Of a DNA stretch of 64,000 bases, positions 16,973-28,055 are shown in pieces (the first letter of the stretch is position 1; each line of letters starts with the position of its first letter). The notes beneath the pieces were generated by a model that was not told the origin of the DNA, did not search any database, and saw only the letters and a list, made by a program, of their open reading frames with translations. The DNA comes from Streptomyces sp. HUAS 15-9 (lineage in GTDB: Bacteria > Actinomycetota > Actinomycetes > Streptomycetales > Streptomycetaceae): contig NZ_CP106798.1 of assembly GCF_025642155.1 (NCBI RefSeq), forward strand, positions 4,712,001 to 4,776,000, written 5' to 3'. The position numbers and the translations under genes were made by a program.

Positions 16973-17463
16973 GACGCCGAGCGTCCCACAGCTTCGATGG
17001 CCTCGGGCACCCGGTCTTCCAGCGCCGGGCGCTCGGGACGGGGGTGGGGCTTGGCGTTCTGCAGGACGCCCGCCGTCTCCTTCATCGAGGCCGCCACCTT
17101 CTGCGGGCCCTGGCTCTGCTTGGCCTTCTTCGCGAAGACCACGCCGATCAGCGCCAGCACGACGGCCACCAGGACATTCGCCGCGAACGACAGCAGGAAG
17201 CAGATCGCGAGGTTCCAGCCGCTCCAGGTCCGGATGCCGTACGCCAGCGCGAAGTTGAGCATCGGCAGGGAGAACAGCAGGAGCACGGCCGCCGCCGAGA
17301 ACGCGCCGCCGCTCGTCGCGCCGCGCTTGACGTCCTGCTTCAGCTGGGCCTTCGCCAGCGCGATCTCGTCGTGCACCAGCGCCGACAATTCGGTCGTCGC
17401 CGAGGCGAACAGCTGGCCGATGCTGCGTTCGGCGCCGACCGGGCTGCCGTCGGGTGCGCTCAT
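16969..17463 (-). CDS. Holin-X-type (phage holin superfamily III) membrane protein
   Basis: A 164-residue protein. The N-terminal amphipathic segment SIGQLFASATTELSALVHDE is followed by a KAQLKQDVKRG motif, two long transmembrane helices (about 55-80 and 86-112) and a charged Pro-rich tail. This is the actinobacterial Phage_holin_3_6 pattern, a chromosomal membrane family whose name does not imply a prophage. Function is unknown. It is the first gene of the pair with the epoxide-hydrolase-like protein and a counterpart of Rv3669. Confidence 0.85.
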   Translation of the reverse strand: MSAPDGSPVGAERSIGQLFASATTELSALVHDEIALAKAQLKQDVKRGATSGGAFSAAAVLLLFSLPMLNFALAYGIRTWSGWNLAICFLLSFAANVLVAVVLALIGVVFAKKAKQSQGPQKVAASMKETAGVLQNAKPHPRPERPALEDRVPEAIEAVGRSAS

Positions 17464-17502
17464 CGCGTTCTCCCTCTTCGTCTTTTGTACCGTCTCGTCA
17501 GA

Positions 17503-18939
17503 TCATGCCGGACTGTCGTCCTCCTCGCCTGCCCCGCCCGGCACTTCGGCAAGCCCGTGGCGTGCCGCGGCCTGTTCCCGGGCGATGCGCCGGTGCTCGG
17601 CCGCCTTCTGTTCGTGGATCTTTGCCATGCGCAGGTGGTACGACGGCTCGTCCTCCCTGTAGACGTCCGGGATGCCGTCGAGGTCCTCGTCCCGCTCCTC
17701 GTCCTCCCACATCCTGCGGTACTTGGCGTTGCGTATCTTCAGCAGGACGGTCGCGCAGACGGCCGCCATCAGCGAGCCGGTCAGTACGGCCGCCTTGACC
17801 TCGTCGGTGAGCACCGCGTTGCCCTCGAAGGCGAGTTCGCCGATGAGCAGCGAGACGGTGAAGCCGATGCCGGACAGGGCCGCCACGGCGAAGATGTCCG
17901 CCCATTCGAGGTCATCGCTGAGGGACGCCCGGGTGAAGCGGACGGTCAGCCAGGTGCCGCAGAAGATGCCGAGCGTCTTGCCGACGACGAGCCCGAGGAC
18001 CACACCGAAGGTCTCCGGTTCGGTGAACACGTCGACGAGTGCCCCGCCCGACACCAGCACACCGGCGTTGAACAGCGCGAACAGCGGCACCGCGAGGCCC
18101 GCCGACAGGGGCCGTACCAGGTGCTCGATGTGCTCGCCCGGCGAGTGCTCCTCGTCCTCGTGGGTGGTGCAGCGCAGCATCAGGCCCATGGCCACGCCGG
18201 CGATCGTCGCGTGGATGCCGCTGTTGTACATCAGCCCCCAGATGACCAGGGCGAGCGGGACGTACACGTACCAGCCCCTTACGCCCTTGCGCAGCAGCAC
18301 CCAGAAGACGGCCAGGCCGACGACGGCCCCGCCGAGCGCGGCGACGTCGATGCGGTCGGTGAAGAAGACCGCGATGATCAGGATCGCGAACAGGTCGTCG
18401 ACGACGGCGAGCGTCAGCAGGAAGGCGCGCAGGGCGCTGGGCAGCGACGTGCCGATGACCGCGAGCACGGCGAGCGCGAAGGCGATGTCGGTGGCGGTGG
18501 GGACGGCCCAGCCCTGGGTGGATCCGCCGTCGGTGAGGTTGGTGAGGGTGTAGACGAGCGCGGGTACGGCCATCCCGCACAGCGCGGCCACGACGGGCAG
18601 GACGGCCGCCTTCGGGTCCCGCAGGTCGCCCGCGACGAGTTCGCGCTTGAGCTCGATCCCGGCGACGAAGAAGAAGACGGCGAGCAGTCCGTCGGCGGCC
18701 CAGTGGGCGACGGAGAGGTCCAGCCCGAGGGCCTGGGGGCCGAAGTGGAAGTGGCTGACGGTCTCGTAGCCGGCGCGCAGCGGGGGGACGTTCACCCAGA
18801 TCAGCGCGGCCACCGCGGCGATCAGCAGCAGCACACCGCCGACGGTCTCCGTGCGCAGCGCGTCCATGACGAAGGTCCGCTCGGGGAGGGACAGACGTCC
18901 GAGGACCTTGCGGGAGACAGTGGTGCGGGGCGCGGCCAC
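17503..18939 (-). CDS. nhaA: Na+/H+ antiporter NhaA
   Basis: A 478-residue sodium/proton antiporter with about 12 membrane spans. The ion-binding aspartates are the adjacent pair in LTLAVVDDLFAILII, and FVAGIELKREL, PTATDIAFALAVLA and GIGFTVSLLIGELAF are family landmarks. It exports Na+ in exchange for external protons at high pH or salt. A hydrophilic tail of about 85 residues (acidic, then Arg/His/Ala-rich) is longer than in E. coli NhaA and lies in the cytosol. The GTG at 18937-18939, with GGAGGTG just upstream, is preferred over an in-frame start at 18999. Confidence 0.93.
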   Translation of the reverse strand: MAAPRTTVSRKVLGRLSLPERTFVMDALRTETVGGVLLLIAAVAALIWVNVPPLRAGYETVSHFHFGPQALGLDLSVAHWAADGLLAVFFFVAGIELKRELVAGDLRDPKAAVLPVVAALCGMAVPALVYTLTNLTDGGSTQGWAVPTATDIAFALAVLAVIGTSLPSALRAFLLTLAVVDDLFAILIIAVFFTDRIDVAALGGAVVGLAVFWVLLRKGVRGWYVYVPLALVIWGLMYNSGIHATIAGVAMGLMLRCTTHEDEEHSPGEHIEHLVRPLSAGLAVPLFALFNAGVLVSGGALVDVFTEPETFGVVLGLVVGKTLGIFCGTWLTVRFTRASLSDDLEWADIFAVAALSGIGFTVSLLIGELAFEGNAVLTDEVKAAVLTGSLMAAVCATVLLKIRNAKYRRMWEDEERDEDLDGIPDVYREDEPSYHLRMAKIHEQKAAEHRRIAREQAAARHGLAEVPGGAGEEDDSPA

Positions 18940-19088
18940 GGGGACACCTCCGGGTGGTGGGCAGAGCTGAGCACATGCCGACCAGACTTCCCGGCGCACC
19001 TTGAGGATCTTGCCGCGCCAATTCGCGCTTTGCTTATTTTACCTAAGGTTGTCGGGTGACGCATCCGGTGGTTCCACGTTATGCGCCC

Positions 19089-19146
19089 GAGGGGCGCCCC
19101 GCTTCAGCGGATCCTTCCGTGGATCCATTCGTGCGGGGCGCCCCTC
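19089..19146. terminator. Strong terminator hairpin downstream of acetyl-CoA synthetase
   Basis: A perfect 14-bp GC-rich stem (19089-19102 with 19133-19146) encloses a second small stem (GGATCC copies). It lies 23 bp past the acsA stop on its transcribed side and insulates nhaA. Confidence 0.85.
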
Positions 19147-19168
19147 AGACGGGTGTTCCTCTGTCCGC

Positions 19169-21124
<1,956 letters not shown>

Positions 21125-21567
21125 GACATCTCCCTTTCCAAGGGTGTCCGTTGTGTCCCAGGCCACAGCTCATCAGACCCGGGGGTCCGATGACAAGGGT
21201 CGACCTGGAATTGGTTTAGACCTGTCTGGATGGTCCACTACCCCTGTACACGGATGCCGACCAAGACCGGGTTCAGCCTCCTGACCTTTGCTGTGACGGC
21301 GACGGTCGGGCTGCCGAGACACCCAGGTGTCACTGACATGTCACCCACATGGCGCCCTGCACGGTGCCGGAGCCCCCTGGTGCGCGGCCGCGGGCGGGAG
21401 CCACTGGTGTGCGGCGGCGAGCGGAGTCACCGGTGTGCGGCCGCCGCTCATGCAGCCGCACACCGTGGCCGCACCCGGGTCCGGTTATGCCGGTCCGATC
21501 GCGGCGGTCCGGTCATGCTGGTTCGGTCACGACCGCCCGGTCGCCCGCGCCGGTCACCCGTGTCCCG
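21125..21567. other. 443-bp spacer with terminator-like hairpin
   Basis: The spacer between acsA and the SulP-carbonic anhydrase gene contains no convincing gene. At 21431-21465 an 11-bp perfect stem (cggtgtgcggc / gccgcacaccg) with a 13-base loop is probably the terminator of the SulP gene. Around it, GTGTGCGGC and CCGGTC words recur. The acsA promoter must lie in 21125-21330. Confidence 0.6.
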
Positions 21568-24126
21568 TCACGCAGGGCTGGGCAGCTCCTCCGCCCCCGT
21601 CACGTGCTCGAACACCGCCTCGTCGCCGACCGCGCCGCCGAGCAGATACGCCTGCGCCTCGCCCACGTGGAAGTACATCCCGTGCAGCTCCAGCGCACCG
21701 TCGGCCAGCGCCCGCGCCACCGAGTCGTGTGCGCGCAGATGCTCCAACTGCTGGACCACGTTGGTCAGGCAGAGCTGTTCCACCGCGTCGGCCGCCGCTC
21801 GCCCGGCCAGCCGTGCCCAGGGCGGCCGGCTGTCGTCCGCCAGCCGTTCCAGGCTCGGCAGGCCGTGCCGCAGCCACCGCTTGAGGGGGGTCGGCTCGCC
21901 CCCGGGCTCGGAGTTCAGCAACGCCTGCATGGCCCCGCACCCGGAGTGCCCGCACACCGTGATGGAGCGCACGTTCAGCACGTCCACCGCGTACTCGATC
22001 GCGGCCCCCACGGAGTCGTCGCCGCTCTCCTCGCCCGGCAGCGGCACCAGGTTGCCTACATTGCGGACGACGAAGAGGTCGCCGGGACCACTGGAGGTGA
22101 TCATCGATGTCACGAGCCGGGAGTCGGCGCAGGCGAGGAAGAGCTGGGACGGCCGCTGCCCCTCCCGCGCCAGCCGCGCCAGCTCGTGCCGCACCAGCGG
22201 GGCGGTGTTGCGCTGGAACGCGCTGATACCGCGGGCGAGTTCATGCGCGCTGGACGTGACGTCGGAGCCGGTGTTGGAGGCGGATCCGGAAGCCGAGGTG
22301 GAGGCGCCGGAAACGGAGGTGGAGGTAACGGAACCGGAGCCGGAGCCGTCGCCGAAGGTGGCCTCGGCGTCGGTGTCGTCGCGGGGTTGGGCCGGCCCCT
22401 CCGGGCGGTCGGTCCCGTCGGTGTCCGGCCGTCTGCCCGCACCGCCGCTCGGCCCACCGCCGGACGGCATGTCGCACTGGTGGTTGCGCCAGGGCGTCCA
22501 GGGCCGGCAGCGGCATCCGGCGGACGCCGTCGGCTCGGCGGTCCGGAGCCCGGTGCGGCGGCCGGTCAGTTCCGCCGTGCCGCCCTGCGCGGTGTGTGCG
22601 TTCTGCCAGTCCTGCAGTGACTCGTACGCCGCGTGGTCCATGAACGAACCGTCCAACTCCACGACGGCGTGGGTGCCTTGGGGTACGAGATGCAGGGTCC
22701 GGCTGAGCCGTGGCACCGCGAGGAACGTCAGCTGTCCTCGTACATGTACGTGATGGACTCCTTCCTTCTCTTCGTGCGTGATTCGGGTGCGGGCGAGGCG
22801 GTGCAGGGCGAGGGCGACGGCCACGGCGACGCCGAGCGTCACGCCCTCCAGGACGCCCAGGAAGACCACGCCGAGTGTCGTGGCGGCGTACACCAGCACT
22901 TCGCGGTGGCGGGTCACCGCGCGGATGTGGTGCAGGGACACCATCTGGATGCCGACGGCCATCACCAGGGCGGCGAGCGAGGCGAGTGGGATGAGGTCGA
23001 GGACCGGGACCATCAGCAGCGCGGCTACTACTACGAGAACGCCGTGCAACATCGTGGAGTTCCGGCTCACGGCACCGGATCTCACATTCGCCGAACTTCG
23101 CACGGCGACCCCCGCGACGGGCAGTCCGCCCAGTGCTCCGGAGACGCAGTTGGCGGCGCCCTGCCCGAGCAGCTCCCGGTCCAGGTCGGAGCGTCCGACA
23201 TGGGCCCGCGGTCCGGGGCGGCGGGCGACCAGCTTGTCCACGGCGACCGCGCCGAGCAGTGACTGCACGCTGCACACCAACGTGGTGGTGAACACGGCGG
23301 CGGCGATGCCGAGTACCGGGCCCTCGGGCAGTCCCGCCAGGGCGTGGCTGTGCCAGGACGGCAGGTCGACCTTGGGCAGGGTGAGCGCGGCGAGCGAGGC
23401 GGTCGTGGTGGCGGCGGCGACGGCGACGAGGGCGGCCGGGATCTTGCGCAGCAGGCGGCCGGGACGGCCGGGCAGCCGTGGCCAGACGAGCAGCAGGGTC
23501 AGGGTCAGTGCGCTCATCGACACGGCGGCGGGTTGCAGGGCCGCCAACTGGGCGGGCAGCGCGAGGATGTTGTCGAGGACGGAGCTCTGCGGAGTACCGC
23601 CGAGGACGATGTGCAGCTGGGCGACGGCGATGGTGACGCCGATGCCGGCGAGCATGCCGTGCACGACGGCCGGGCTGACGGCGAGGGCGCCGCGGGCCAC
23701 ACGCAGGCAGCCGAGGGCGAGTTGGGCGAGACCGGCGAGGACGGTGATGCCGCATGTCGTCCGCCAGCCGTAACGGTGGATCAGATCGGCGGTGACGACG
23801 GTGAGTCCGGCGGCGGGGCCGCTCACCTGGAGCGGGCAGCCACCGAGCCGCCCGGCGACGAGTCCGCCGACGGCGGCGGCGACGAGTCCCGCCTGGAGCG
23901 GGGCGCCGGTGGCGAGGGCGATGCCCAGTGACAGGGGCAGGGCGATCAGGAAGACCGCGGTCGATGCCGACAGGTCGGCGCCCGCGAGGTGGAAGCGGCG
24001 GGGCGGAGCCGGCGGCGGGCTGTGCGGTTGGTGGGGGTGCTTGGTCCGGGTCGGGTCGGCGGTGCGGATTCCGGCCGATCGGGCGAGGCCGAGGGCCTGG
24101 GGCGGGGTGGGTGCGCAGACTGACAT
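21568..24126 (-). CDS. SulP anion transporter-STAS-beta-carbonic anhydrase fusion
   Basis: An 852-residue fusion. After a Pro-rich leader of about 55 residues comes a SulP transporter core (PLSLGIALATGAPLQAGL, VSGPAAGLTVVTADL, about ten or more spans to residue 420). A divergent STAS domain (RGQLTFLAVPRLSRTL to DGSFMDHAAYESLQDW) follows, then a Gly/Ser/Thr-rich linker and a beta-carbonic anhydrase domain. The anhydrase zinc ligands are present: CADSRL (Cys and Asp) and GHSGCGAM (His and Cys). Known relatives suggest bicarbonate uptake coupled to CO2 hydration. The ATG at 24126 (MSVCAPTPP) is preferred to the upstream one at 24210. Confidence 0.9.
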   Translation of the reverse strand: MSVCAPTPPQALGLARSAGIRTADPTRTKHPHQPHSPPPAPPRRFHLAGADLSASTAVFLIALPLSLGIALATGAPLQAGLVAAAVGGLVAGRLGGCPLQVSGPAAGLTVVTADLIHRYGWRTTCGITVLAGLAQLALGCLRVARGALAVSPAVVHGMLAGIGVTIAVAQLHIVLGGTPQSSVLDNILALPAQLAALQPAAVSMSALTLTLLLVWPRLPGRPGRLLRKIPAALVAVAAATTTASLAALTLPKVDLPSWHSHALAGLPEGPVLGIAAAVFTTTLVCSVQSLLGAVAVDKLVARRPGPRAHVGRSDLDRELLGQGAANCVSGALGGLPVAGVAVRSSANVRSGAVSRNSTMLHGVLVVVAALLMVPVLDLIPLASLAALVMAVGIQMVSLHHIRAVTRHREVLVYAATTLGVVFLGVLEGVTLGVAVAVALALHRLARTRITHEEKEGVHHVHVRGQLTFLAVPRLSRTLHLVPQGTHAVVELDGSFMDHAAYESLQDWQNAHTAQGGTAELTGRRTGLRTAEPTASAGCRCRPWTPWRNHQCDMPSGGGPSGGAGRRPDTDGTDRPEGPAQPRDDTDAEATFGDGSGSGSVTSTSVSGASTSASGSASNTGSDVTSSAHELARGISAFQRNTAPLVRHELARLAREGQRPSQLFLACADSRLVTSMITSSGPGDLFVVRNVGNLVPLPGEESGDDSVGAAIEYAVDVLNVRSITVCGHSGCGAMQALLNSEPGGEPTPLKRWLRHGLPSLERLADDSRPPWARLAGRAAADAVEQLCLTNVVQQLEHLRAHDSVARALADGALELHGMYFHVGEAQAYLLGGAVGDEAVFEHVTGAEELPSPA

Positions 24127-24463
24127 GTTTCCCGTCTCCTCCGGGGCGGCGCGGGTCGCGAAAGGGGTTGCCCCGTCGAGGTGGCGGGGCGGGTCGCGGC
24201 CATGGGTCACGGCGTGCAGCGGCGGGATGAAATCAACGCTCGGTAAATAGATCGTAATGCAGAGTAAAGGTCATGCATGGACTTTCCGTGCAAATGGTTC
24301 AGAGATTCACCCTCTGGGATGAACCGAGCATTTCATCGGCTTGTCGTACTAATTCCTTCTCGGCCCCGTGGGACCTTGGCGGCGCTGTCGGCACACCCCG
24401 GCAGATCACCAGACAACGCCCGTATCGGCGTTGGCCTGAGAGAAGGAAGAAGGTGGGCGGAAC
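24127..24463. promoter_or_regulatory. Divergent promoter spacer, SulP fusion / lipoprotein
   Basis: 337 bp with a markedly A/T-richer core (24230-24360, for example aaatagatcgtaatgcagagtaaagg). It must hold promoters for both flanking genes. No coding sequence or named operator is recognised. Confidence 0.5.
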
Positions 24464-25729
24464 ATGGCCGCCAACCAGAGGATCGCCGCGGGCGCCATGG
24501 TCGCCGCGGCCTGTGCGGCGTCGCTCGCCGGTTGCGCGAGCGACGCCGACGGCTCCAAGGAAGGAGCATCCGGACCTCGGCAGGGCGCGGCCGCGCCCCA
24601 GAGCATGGTCCGCCTGATCGGCGACGGCTCCACCGCGTACACCGGCGCGCAGCCGCACCTGCCCAGACCCGAGCGGCTCAAGCCCGGTGAGAAGCCTCCG
24701 CAGTTCGTGGTCTTCTCCTGGGACGGAGCGGGCGAGGACAGCCAGAAGCTGTTCTCCCACTTCCGCAAGGTCGCCAAGGCCAACAACGCGACCATGACGT
24801 ACTTCCTCAGCGGCGTGTATCTGCTGCCGGAGGAGAAGCGCGACCTCTACCGGCCCCCGCAGCACTCGCCCGGCCGCTCCGACATCGGCTTCAACGACGA
24901 GAAGGGCATCGCCGACACCGTCCGGCAACTGCGCCTCGCCTGGCTGGAGGGCAACGAGATCGGCACCCACTTCAACGGCCACTTCTGCGGCAATGACGGC
25001 GGTGTCGGCCAGTGGTCGGTGGACGAGTGGAAGGACGAGATCACCCAGGCCAAGCAGTTCGTGAAGAACTGGAAGACCAACTCGGGCCAGACGAAGGCGC
25101 CGCCGCTGCCCTTCGACTACGACAAGGAGCTCATCGGCGCCCGCACTCCGTGCCTGGAGGGCCAGAAGAACTTCATGAAGGCGGCGAGCCAGTTGGGCTT
25201 CCGCTACGACACCAGTGGTGTCAACAACCAGGTCTGGCCGAAGAAGAAGGAGGGGCTGTGGGACCTGTCGATGCAGCTCGTGCCCTTCCCCGGGCACACC
25301 TACGAGCAGTTGACCATGGACTACAACTTCATGATCAACCAGTCCGGCACCTCGACCCAGGGTGACCCCGACAAGTACGGCTACTGGGGCGACCAGATGC
25401 GCGATGGTCTGCTGAAGGGCTTCTACCGGGCCTACGACGGCAACCGTGCTCCCCTGGTCATCGGCAACCACTTCGAGCACTGGAACGGCGGCACCTATAT
25501 GCGTGCCGTCGACGAGGTCGTCGAGCAGGTCTGCAACAAGCCCGAGGTGCGCTGCGTCTCCTTCCGGCAGCTCGCCGACTGGCTGGACGCCCAGGATCCG
25601 CAGACCCTGTCGAAGCTGCGCACGCTGGAGGTCGGCAAGGCCCCCAGGCAGGGCTGGGCGTCCTTCCTGTCGAACCGCTCCGCCCCGGCCCCGAAGGGGG
25701 CGCCGGGGGCACCGGCGATCGGGCAGTAG
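24464..25729 (+). CDS. Secreted lipoprotein with polysaccharide-deacetylase-like fold
   Basis: A 421-residue protein with a lipoprotein signal peptide: SLAGC lipobox with Cys at residue 24. The mature domain begins after a low-complexity linker. It has FVVFSWDGAGED, a metal-site-like start of the NodB fold, and NEIGTHFNGHFCG with the paired histidines, then IGARTPCLEGQKN and a late VIGNHFEHWNGG. It is likely a surface-anchored carbohydrate esterase/deacetylase, although the canonical NodB motifs are altered enough that activity is uncertain. The ATG at 24464 follows GGAAGAAGG. Confidence 0.83.
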   Translation: MAANQRIAAGAMVAAACAASLAGCASDADGSKEGASGPRQGAAAPQSMVRLIGDGSTAYTGAQPHLPRPERLKPGEKPPQFVVFSWDGAGEDSQKLFSHFRKVAKANNATMTYFLSGVYLLPEEKRDLYRPPQHSPGRSDIGFNDEKGIADTVRQLRLAWLEGNEIGTHFNGHFCGNDGGVGQWSVDEWKDEITQAKQFVKNWKTNSGQTKAPPLPFDYDKELIGARTPCLEGQKNFMKAASQLGFRYDTSGVNNQVWPKKKEGLWDLSMQLVPFPGHTYEQLTMDYNFMINQSGTSTQGDPDKYGYWGDQMRDGLLKGFYRAYDGNRAPLVIGNHFEHWNGGTYMRAVDEVVEQVCNKPEVRCVSFRQLADWLDAQDPQTLSKLRTLEVGKAPRQGWASFLSNRSAPAPKGAPGAPAIGQ

Positions 25730-25750
25730 GCGTCGGACGGGCAGCAGCCG

Positions 25751-26731
25751 TCAGACAGGGGTGGCGACACCCTCGTTGAGCACGAACCCGGGGTCGATCT
25801 GCGCCGCCAGGTCGGCCCCGGTGCGCTCATTGCCCCACGAGTGGGCGTTCTTCAGGTGGAAGTGCACCATCTGGCGCGTGTAGCGCTCCCAGTCCCGCAG
25901 GTCGTACGTCGCGTCGGCGGCGACCCGAAGGGTGCGCAGGGCACGGTTGTTGGCGTCCTCCAGGAGCTCGAACCGCGGCGGCCGGCCCTTCTCCATGGCG
26001 CGCACCCAGTCGGAGTGCCCCACCGTCACGAGCAGGTCGTCCCCCACCTCCGCGCGCAGGAAGTCGATGTCGTCCTGCCCCTGCACCTTGTTGCCGACGA
26101 CCTTCAGGACCACGCCGAAGTCCTGGGCGTACTCCTTGTACTGGCGATAGACGGAGACCCCCTTCCGGGTCGGCTCGGCCACGAGGAACGTGATGTCGAA
26201 GCGGGTGAACATGCCGGAGGCGAAGGAGTCCGAGCCTGCTGTCATGTCGACCACGACATACTCGTCGGGGCCGTCGACCAGGTGGTTCAGGTACAGCTCC
26301 ACCGCTCCCGTCTTGGAGTGGTAGCAGGCGACTCCCAGGTCGGCGTCGGTGAAGGAGCCGGTGACCATCAAACGGACGGCGCCGCCGTCGAGTTCCACCG
26401 GCCGCGCGCAGGCGTCGTACACCGGATTGGGCTCCCGCACCCGGACCAGTCGCGAGCCCTCGCCGGGCGGGGTCGTCTTGATCATCGTCGCGGTGGAGGC
26501 GATGCGCGGGTTGGAACCGCGCAGGTACTCCTTGATCAGCGTCAGCCGCTGGCCCATCGCGGGCAGCGCGGTCGTCTGGGCGTCGTCGAGACCGAGCGCG
26601 GGGCCCAGGTGCTGGTTGATGTCGGCGTCGATGGCGACGACCGGCGCGCCGGCGGCCGTCAGGTGGCGGATGAAGAGGGAGGAGAGCGTGGTCTTGCCGC
26701 TGCCGCCCTTCCCGACGAAAGCAATTTTCAT
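25751..26731 (-). CDS. CooC/ParA-like P-loop ATPase
   Basis: A 326-residue SIMIBI ATPase starting MKIAFVGKGGSGKTTLSSLF, the deviant Walker A with two lysines. AIDADINQHLG is the A' motif and YVVVDMTAGSDSFASG the switch II/Walker B. The sequence is nearer to CooC (nickel insertion) and chromosomal MinD/ParA relatives than to plasmid ParA. No partner ParB or metalloenzyme gene is adjacent, so the function is open. It is divergent from the Fic-like gene, with 100 bp between starts. Confidence 0.84.
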   Translation of the reverse strand: MKIAFVGKGGSGKTTLSSLFIRHLTAAGAPVVAIDADINQHLGPALGLDDAQTTALPAMGQRLTLIKEYLRGSNPRIASTATMIKTTPPGEGSRLVRVREPNPVYDACARPVELDGGAVRLMVTGSFTDADLGVACYHSKTGAVELYLNHLVDGPDEYVVVDMTAGSDSFASGMFTRFDITFLVAEPTRKGVSVYRQYKEYAQDFGVVLKVVGNKVQGQDDIDFLRAEVGDDLLVTVGHSDWVRAMEKGRPPRFELLEDANNRALRTLRVAADATYDLRDWERYTRQMVHFHLKNAHSWGNERTGADLAAQIDPGFVLNEGVATPV

Positions 26732-26831
26732 GTTCACAAAGGGTAGTGGTCCAATCGCTCTGCGTGGCAGGCCGAGTGAAGAAGACCACTCCTTCGTGGG
26801 GTGGCACCGCGGGGTGCGTAATGTCGTACTC

Positions 26832-27656
26832 ATGAGTAAGACAGGCGCGACTTCCGATCCGCTCGCGGCCTTGGGCTCGCTACCCGGTGTGGCCGAGTCC
26901 GTGGAGTCCGTGCGCAAGGCTGTGGACCGGGTCTACGGGCACCGGATCATGCGGCGCCGCAGCAACGAGATCACCTCCGAGGCGGCCCTGCGCGGCGCCC
27001 GTGGCTCCGCGGCGCTGTCCGGTGCCGACTGGGCCCTGGAGGAGGTGCGGCGGCGCACCGACTTCAGTGGCGACGACGAGGCACGCGTCATCGGCGCGGC
27101 GCTGCGGCTGACCGCCGAGGCGGGCCAGTTGCTGTCGATCTGGCGGCAGTCGCCCCTGCGGGTGCTGGCCCGGCTGCACATGGTGGCCGCCGCGGGCACC
27201 GGCGACGAGGTCGGTCGGCCCCGCAGGAACGGCGAGCCGGTCGACGAGCCCCTGGTCGAGCTGGCGCTGCCGGACGCGGACGAGGTGTCCGGACGGCTCG
27301 AGGGCGTCTCGCAGCTGATCATCGCGGGGAGTTCCGCGCCCGCGCTGGTGACAGCGGCCGTCGTGCACGGCGAGTTGCTCGCGCTGCGCCCCTTCGCGTC
27401 CCACAACGGTCTGGTGGCGCGCGCGGCAGAGCGGATCGTCCTGATCGGCAGCGGTCTGGATCCGAAGTCGGCCTGTCCGGCCGAGGTCGGGTACGCGGAG
27501 CTGGGCCGCGCGGCGTATCTGGCGGCCCTCGACGGCTATGTCGCCGGCACTCCGGAGGGCATGGCGGCCTGGATCGCGCACTGCGGCCGGGCCGTCGAAC
27601 TGGGTGCGCGCGAGTCCACGGCGGTGTGCGAGGCGCTGCAGCGCGGCGCCGCCTGA
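26832..27656 (+). CDS. Fic-like helical protein with degenerate active site
   Basis: A 274-residue helical protein. The segment ELLALRPFASHNGLVARAAERI near residue 180 aligns with the Fic motif HPFxxGNGRxxR, but the catalytic histidine and terminal arginines are replaced. AMPylation by the normal mechanism is therefore unlikely. It has been labelled an oxidoreductase or Fic-family protein in streptomycetes; I see no oxidoreductase motif. The start is the ATG at 26832. The gene ends at a 9-bp repeat array and a strong terminator. Confidence 0.7.
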   Translation: MSKTGATSDPLAALGSLPGVAESVESVRKAVDRVYGHRIMRRRSNEITSEAALRGARGSAALSGADWALEEVRRRTDFSGDDEARVIGAALRLTAEAGQLLSIWRQSPLRVLARLHMVAAAGTGDEVGRPRRNGEPVDEPLVELALPDADEVSGRLEGVSQLIIAGSSAPALVTAAVVHGELLALRPFASHNGLVARAAERIVLIGSGLDPKSACPAEVGYAELGRAAYLAALDGYVAGTPEGMAAWIAHCGRAVELGARESTAVCEALQRGAA

Positions 27657-27657
27657 G

Positions 27658-27693
27658 AAGGCCGGGAAGGCCGGGAAGGCCGGGAAGGCCGGG
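27658..27693. repeat. Four perfect copies of a 9-bp tandem repeat (aaggccggg)
   Basis: The array starts 1 bp after the Fic-like gene's stop codon and leads into the terminator hairpin. Being immediately downstream of a gene, it could lengthen by slippage without coding consequence. Confidence 0.9.
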
Positions 27694-27702
27694 AAAAGGG
27701 TT

Positions 27703-27730
27703 GCGGCGGTACGAGGTTTCGTACCGCCGC
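27703..27730. terminator. Terminator hairpin after the Fic-like gene
   Basis: A perfect 12-bp stem (27703-27714 with 27719-27730) with a GGTT tetraloop. Confidence 0.85.
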
Positions 27731-28055
27731 TGGCATGCGCGCCGAGTTACCAAGCGTCCTCGATATGTCGCCCATCAGGTCGGGTACTTTGCCCGTCACC
27801 TGGTGTGGCTGGCCCGTAATCGACGGGTCGACGTCGCGTGGGTGCCCGGTGTTCATGCGTCGGTCCGTGGGCCAAATGCGTTTTAAAGGTGATCCTTTCG
27901 GATGTCCTTTGGTCTCGCGGGCCGTTGAATCCTTTGTACTGCAAGCCCGGAGCAAGCGGAACCCCTGGCTGCAGTTCTTTACTTTTGTGATCAAATATGC
28001 GTTAAACGGGCACCGATATGCCGAACCAATCCGGAGCGGCGGTGAAATCCCAAGG
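27731..28055. other. 325-bp A/T-enriched spacer
   Basis: It lies between the convergent Fic-like and HAD genes. Its 3' half (27880-28030) is notably rich in A/T for this genome, with TTT and AAA runs. No credible ORF, RNA structure or repeat was recognised. Confidence 0.4.

Noticed and set aside
16969..17463. Prophage indicated by a holin-like protein
   Set aside because: The holin-X family is a chromosomal membrane family conserved here in core synteny; no phage genes are near.
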